The notes beneath the pieces were generated by a model that saw nothing but the letters and a program-made list of their open reading frames with translations, was not told the origin of the DNA and searched no databases. This document shows positions 61,001 through 64,000 of a stretch of DNA of 64,000 nucleotides, in pieces. A program made the translations under genes and the position numbers. Position 1 is the first letter of the stretch; each line of letters begins with the position of its first letter. Source of the DNA: Bubalus kerabau (Eukaryota > Chordata > Mammalia > Artiodactyla > Bovidae); assembly GCF_029407905.1 (NCBI RefSeq), contig NC_073633.1:25682501-25746500 (forward strand), read 5' to 3'.

Positions 61001-62922
61001 GCTGTATCTCCAGGGCTGGAGCTGTGCGACCCAACCCAGAGGCTTCGGGTTGCCCTGGCGGGGGAGTTGGTGGGGGTAGGGGGGCACTTCCTGTTCCTGG
61101 GCCTGGCCCTTGTCTCTAAGGACTGGCGATTTCTTCAGCGAATGATCACCGCTCCCTGCATCCTCTTCCTGTTTTATGGGTCAGTATCACCCTCTACCTG
61201 TTGTCTGGCCATTCCCTTCTCTACCTCCTACCTGTAGCTCTAGCCTGCAGACCCCTCCTCTTCTCCACTGACCCTCATCCAGGCCTGCTCCAGCCCCAGC
61301 CCCTCAGAGGTGGGAGTTTTCCATCCTGGGTCAGGAGACAGGAAGCCTCACAGTGCACCCCCTTCCCCCTCCCTCAGCTGGCCTGGCCTGTTTCTGGAGT
61401 CCGCGCGGTGGCTGATAGTGAAGCGACAGATTGAGGAGGCCCAGTCTGTGCTGAGGATCCTGGCTGAGCGGAACCGGCCCCATGGGCAGATGCTGGGAGA
61501 GGAGGCCCAGGAGGCCCTGCAGGGTAAGAGACAGGGGTCCCACCCATGTAGGAGGACCCTGAGTGCTCAGCTGTTCCTTCTAACAGCTCCTCTCTCTCTC
61601 CCAAGACCTGGAGAACACCTGCCCTCTCCCTGCAACATCCTCCTTTTCCTTCGCTTCCCTCCTCAACTACCGCAACATCTGGAAAAATCTGCTTATCCTG
61701 GGCTTCACCAAGTGAGCCTGGGTGTCGGGGCCAAGGGCCACGCCGGTAGCTAGGATGGGGGCTGGCTGGGTGGGGAAGGCCTGAGGACCCCTGCAGAGGG
61801 CAACCAGGGTGGTGAAAGGCTGCAGATGGCAATGCAGACACCACAGACGCTGTCCTGTGCCTCCCCGCCCTGTCTCACAGCTTTATTGCCCACGCCATTC
61901 GCCACTGCTACCAGCCTGTGGGAGGAGGAGGGAGCCCATCGGACTTCTACCTGTGCTCCCTGCTGGCCAGCGGCACAGCGGCCCTGGCCTGCGTCTTCCT
62001 GGGTGTCACCGTGGACCGATTTGGCCGCCGGGGCATCCTGCTTCTCTCGATGACACTCACTGGCATTGCATCCCTGGCCCTGCTGGGCCTGTGGGATTGT
62101 AAGCACCCTCCCTTCCCTGCATTGTGGGCTCAGCCTAGGAACCCCAGCAGAGGTGCCCCACATGGACTCAGCCACTTCCCTCCCTTCCCTGGCTCAGGCT
62201 TCCCAGGACCAGACCAGATCCTGCCCAGATCTTTCACAACCCTCCCCCTGGCCACACACTCCAGTCTGTTCTCCCAACTGATCAGTGAATGCCCAGACAC
62301 ACCCGGGTAGGGATCAGAAGGGGTGACGGCAGAGACGAGGCCAAGCATGATCTGCCGCCTCCACTCACGCCCCGTCTTGGCCCTCCAGATCTGAATGAGG
62401 CTGCCATCACCACCTTCTCTGTCCTTGGGCTCTTCTCCTCCCAAGCTGCCGGCATCCTTAGTACCCTCCTTGCTGCCGAAGTCATCCCTACCACAGTCCG
62501 GTGAGAGCAGGCGTGCTGTCAGGGCAGCCTCTGTCTGAGGACAGGGCCTGAGGGATGCCAGAGGAGCGGCTGCTGGGGAAGGGTGGGGATGAGGCCCACA
62601 GCCGCAGGCTCAGGGCCTTGTCGTCTCTCCCAGGGGCCGAGGCCTGGGCCTCATCATGGCACTGGGGGCGCTCGGCGGGCTGAGTGGCCCAGCCCAGCGC
62701 CTCCACATGGGCCATGGGGCCTTCCTGCAGCACGTGGTCCTGGCGGCCTGTGCGCTCCTCTGCATCCTCAGCATCATGCTTCTGCCGGAGACCAAGCGCA
62801 AGCTCCTGCCGGAGGTGCTCCGGGATGGGGAGCTGTGCCGCCGGCCTTCCCTGCTGCGGCAGCCCCCACCCAACCGCTGTGACCACGTCCCGCTGCTTGC
62901 CACCCCCAACCCCGCCCTCTGA
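57609..62922 (+). CDS. SLC22A17: Solute carrier family 22 member 17 (brain-type OCT, lipocalin-2 receptor)
   Basis: A major-facilitator protein of the organic ion transporter family, also reported as the 24p3/lipocalin-2 receptor. Exons: 57507-58016 (coding from 57609), 58108-58211, 60285-60439, 61014-61179, 61378-61523, 61606-61711, 61881-62098, 62389-62500, 62634-62922; 1704 nt, 567 residues. The ATG at 57609 has G at -3 and +4. It places a hydrophobic segment ([17 protein letters not shown]) before the Asn-glycosylated loop (NAS twice), as expected for membrane span 1. The human and mouse annotated start corresponds to Leu48 (CTG) here; counting from it gives 520 residues, the mouse length. 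The MFS loop motif DRFGRRG occurs twice, after spans 2 and 8. The C-terminus ends [13 protein letters not shown]. The start is the least certain part. Confidence 0.9.
58212..60284 (+). repeat. Degenerate tandem repeat filling SLC22A17 intron
   Basis: From about 58.56 to 60.14 kb the intron is a succession of diverged units of roughly 25-35 bases built on cores like CACTGACCAATAG, CATGGATCAATAG and CCCATCCCCA. Units vary in length and sequence, so it is an old minisatellite-like array rather than a recent one. No coding or RNA feature was seen inside. Confidence 0.7.
62099..62152 (+). other. SLC22A17: Alternative exon extension of SLC22A17 (second donor)
   Basis: The exon ending at 62098 can also run on to a second GT donor at 62153. 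The extra 54 nt stay open ([18 protein letters not shown]) and rejoin the next exon in frame, replacing a tyrosine with these 18 residues plus aspartate. The resulting insert resembles the one in the longer human isoform as I remember it. It would lengthen the loop after membrane span 9. Confidence 0.75.
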
Positions 62923-63238
62923 GCGACCTCTGAGCACCCTGGCAGGAGGCTGGCCCATACCGAAAAGTAGCACAAGGCCCTGGCAAGGAGAGCGGGAGGA
63001 CTGAGTGAGCGAGGCAGGGCTGCCCGCGAGGCTCAGAGGCACCTCGGGCCAGACACGAAGGGGCGCTCAGGGGGCTGCCCTCACCCCATCTCCCCCCGCT
63101 GCTGCTTGGTGTTCACTCCCTTGTTAGAGTCAGGGGGCAGGGAGAGAGCTCCACACTGTACCACCAGGTCTGGACTCCATCCTGTGCCCAACCACATCCT
63201 CCCAGACCTCATTCTTTCTTGCTCTATCATTCTGTTTC

Positions 63239-63259
63239 AATAAAGACATTTTGAATAAA
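63239..63259 (+). terminator. SLC22A17: SLC22A17 polyadenylation signals (two AATAAA)
   Basis: AATAAA at 63239-63244 and again at 63254-63259, about 320 bases after the stop codon. Confidence 0.85.
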
Positions 63260-63279
63260 TGAGCATACCATAGCCTGGA

Positions 63280-64000
63280 CTTCCCTCCCTTCTGTTGTCC
63301 TGTCTCTCGGGGGAAGGTTTCTCTCAGTGAAATCCAAACCGTTAACCATCCCCCTCTCCTTCCCTGTGCCCTGTCCCCTCTTCCCATCCTGCCCCCACCT
63401 CCATGTTAACTTACAATTACCACCCCTTACTGATTGCTTGCTCTGCTGCTAGGACTGGGCTAGGCACTTCACAAACTTCATTTAATCATTTAATCCTCGC
63501 AACCTTGCAAGGTAGGTGTCTGGATCTATTAAAGTTTTTGTTATTGTTTTGCAAGCAGTAATAACTGACTCTAATAAACTTAGAGCAACAAAGCTAATTT
63601 ATTAGAGGGATTTGGTGGGGCAGGCTGTGGTTCTACCCTATGGGGAAGCTCATGGAGTAGAAGGAAAAGCAGAACTAGTAAAGGCCAAGAACCAGAAAGG
63701 GCAAGACAGTCAGTGACTGGCTAGCTTGCCTATCACAACCACCCCCACCCCACCCCATCCCCATTACTGCCAACTGCAGAGGGGGAAGCAGTTCCTAAGT
63801 GCTGCTAGAAGACTGGATGTTGTCCAGGTAAGAACAGTGGATGCCCACCACAGTACTCTTCTTCTTTTACAGATGACAAAACTGACACTCAGAGACTCAG
63901 TAACTTGCCCAACATTGCAAAGTTAAGGAGTGATCGCTGGGGTGTAATTGGATCCTGGAGCTGGTGCTCTCTAGTGATGCACCCTGTGGCCACCTTCCCC
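63280..64000. other. Downstream flank of SLC22A17
   Basis: No gene seen. Parts near 63.43-63.53 and 63.86-63.98 kb resemble old MIR-type SINEs (phrases such as acaaaactgacactcagagactc and taacttgcccaa). Confidence 0.5.

Noticed and set aside
62774..63042. Minus-strand frames opposite the last SLC22A17 exon
   Set aside because: They are shadow frames of a GC-rich coding exon with no splice or family support.

Overview
This window is mammalian nuclear DNA from a ruminant, most likely a bovid. The coding exons are separated by introns rich in tRNA-Glu-derived SINEs of the Bov-tA/BOV-A type, two 3' fragments of the RTE LINE BovB, CHR-type SINEs and L1 fragments. The exact species cannot be read from the sequence. 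The gene order matches human 14q11.2 in reverse orientation: MYH6, CMTM5, IL25, EFS, SLC22A17.

Layout: (1) 1-26580, + strand: MYH6, the alpha cardiac myosin heavy chain. All 37 coding exons are present and give 5820 nt including stop, or 1939 residues. Only the 5' untranslated exons and promoter lie outside the window. Coding intron 27 carries the miR-208a hairpin. (2) 28880-31310, - strand: CMTM5, a four-pass MARVEL protein of 156 residues, tail to tail with MYH6. (3) 32170-35630, - strand: IL25 (IL-17E), 169 residues. (4) 42700-53760, + strand: EFS, a Cas-family adaptor of 561 residues that starts in a CpG island and has a 5 kb first intron full of transposons. (5) 56800-63260, + strand: SLC22A17, a brain-type member of the organic cation transporter family, with a second CpG island, a 2 kb intron made largely of a degenerate tandem repeat, and an alternative donor that adds 18 residues.

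The five genes do not form a pathway; this is a conserved syntenic block. The one clear functional link is MYH6 with its intronic microRNA, which is made from the same transcript. All splice sites were set by eye: GT/AG boundaries, a continuous reading frame, and protein lengths that match the known families.

I found no evidence of an undescribed molecular system. The points most worth a second look are the loss in SLC22A17 of the methionine used as start in human and mouse annotation, the tandem NAGNAG acceptor and open upstream frame of that gene, its repeat-filled intron, the patchy third-position GC of MYH6 exons, and a SINE within the predicted IL25 3' untranslated region.
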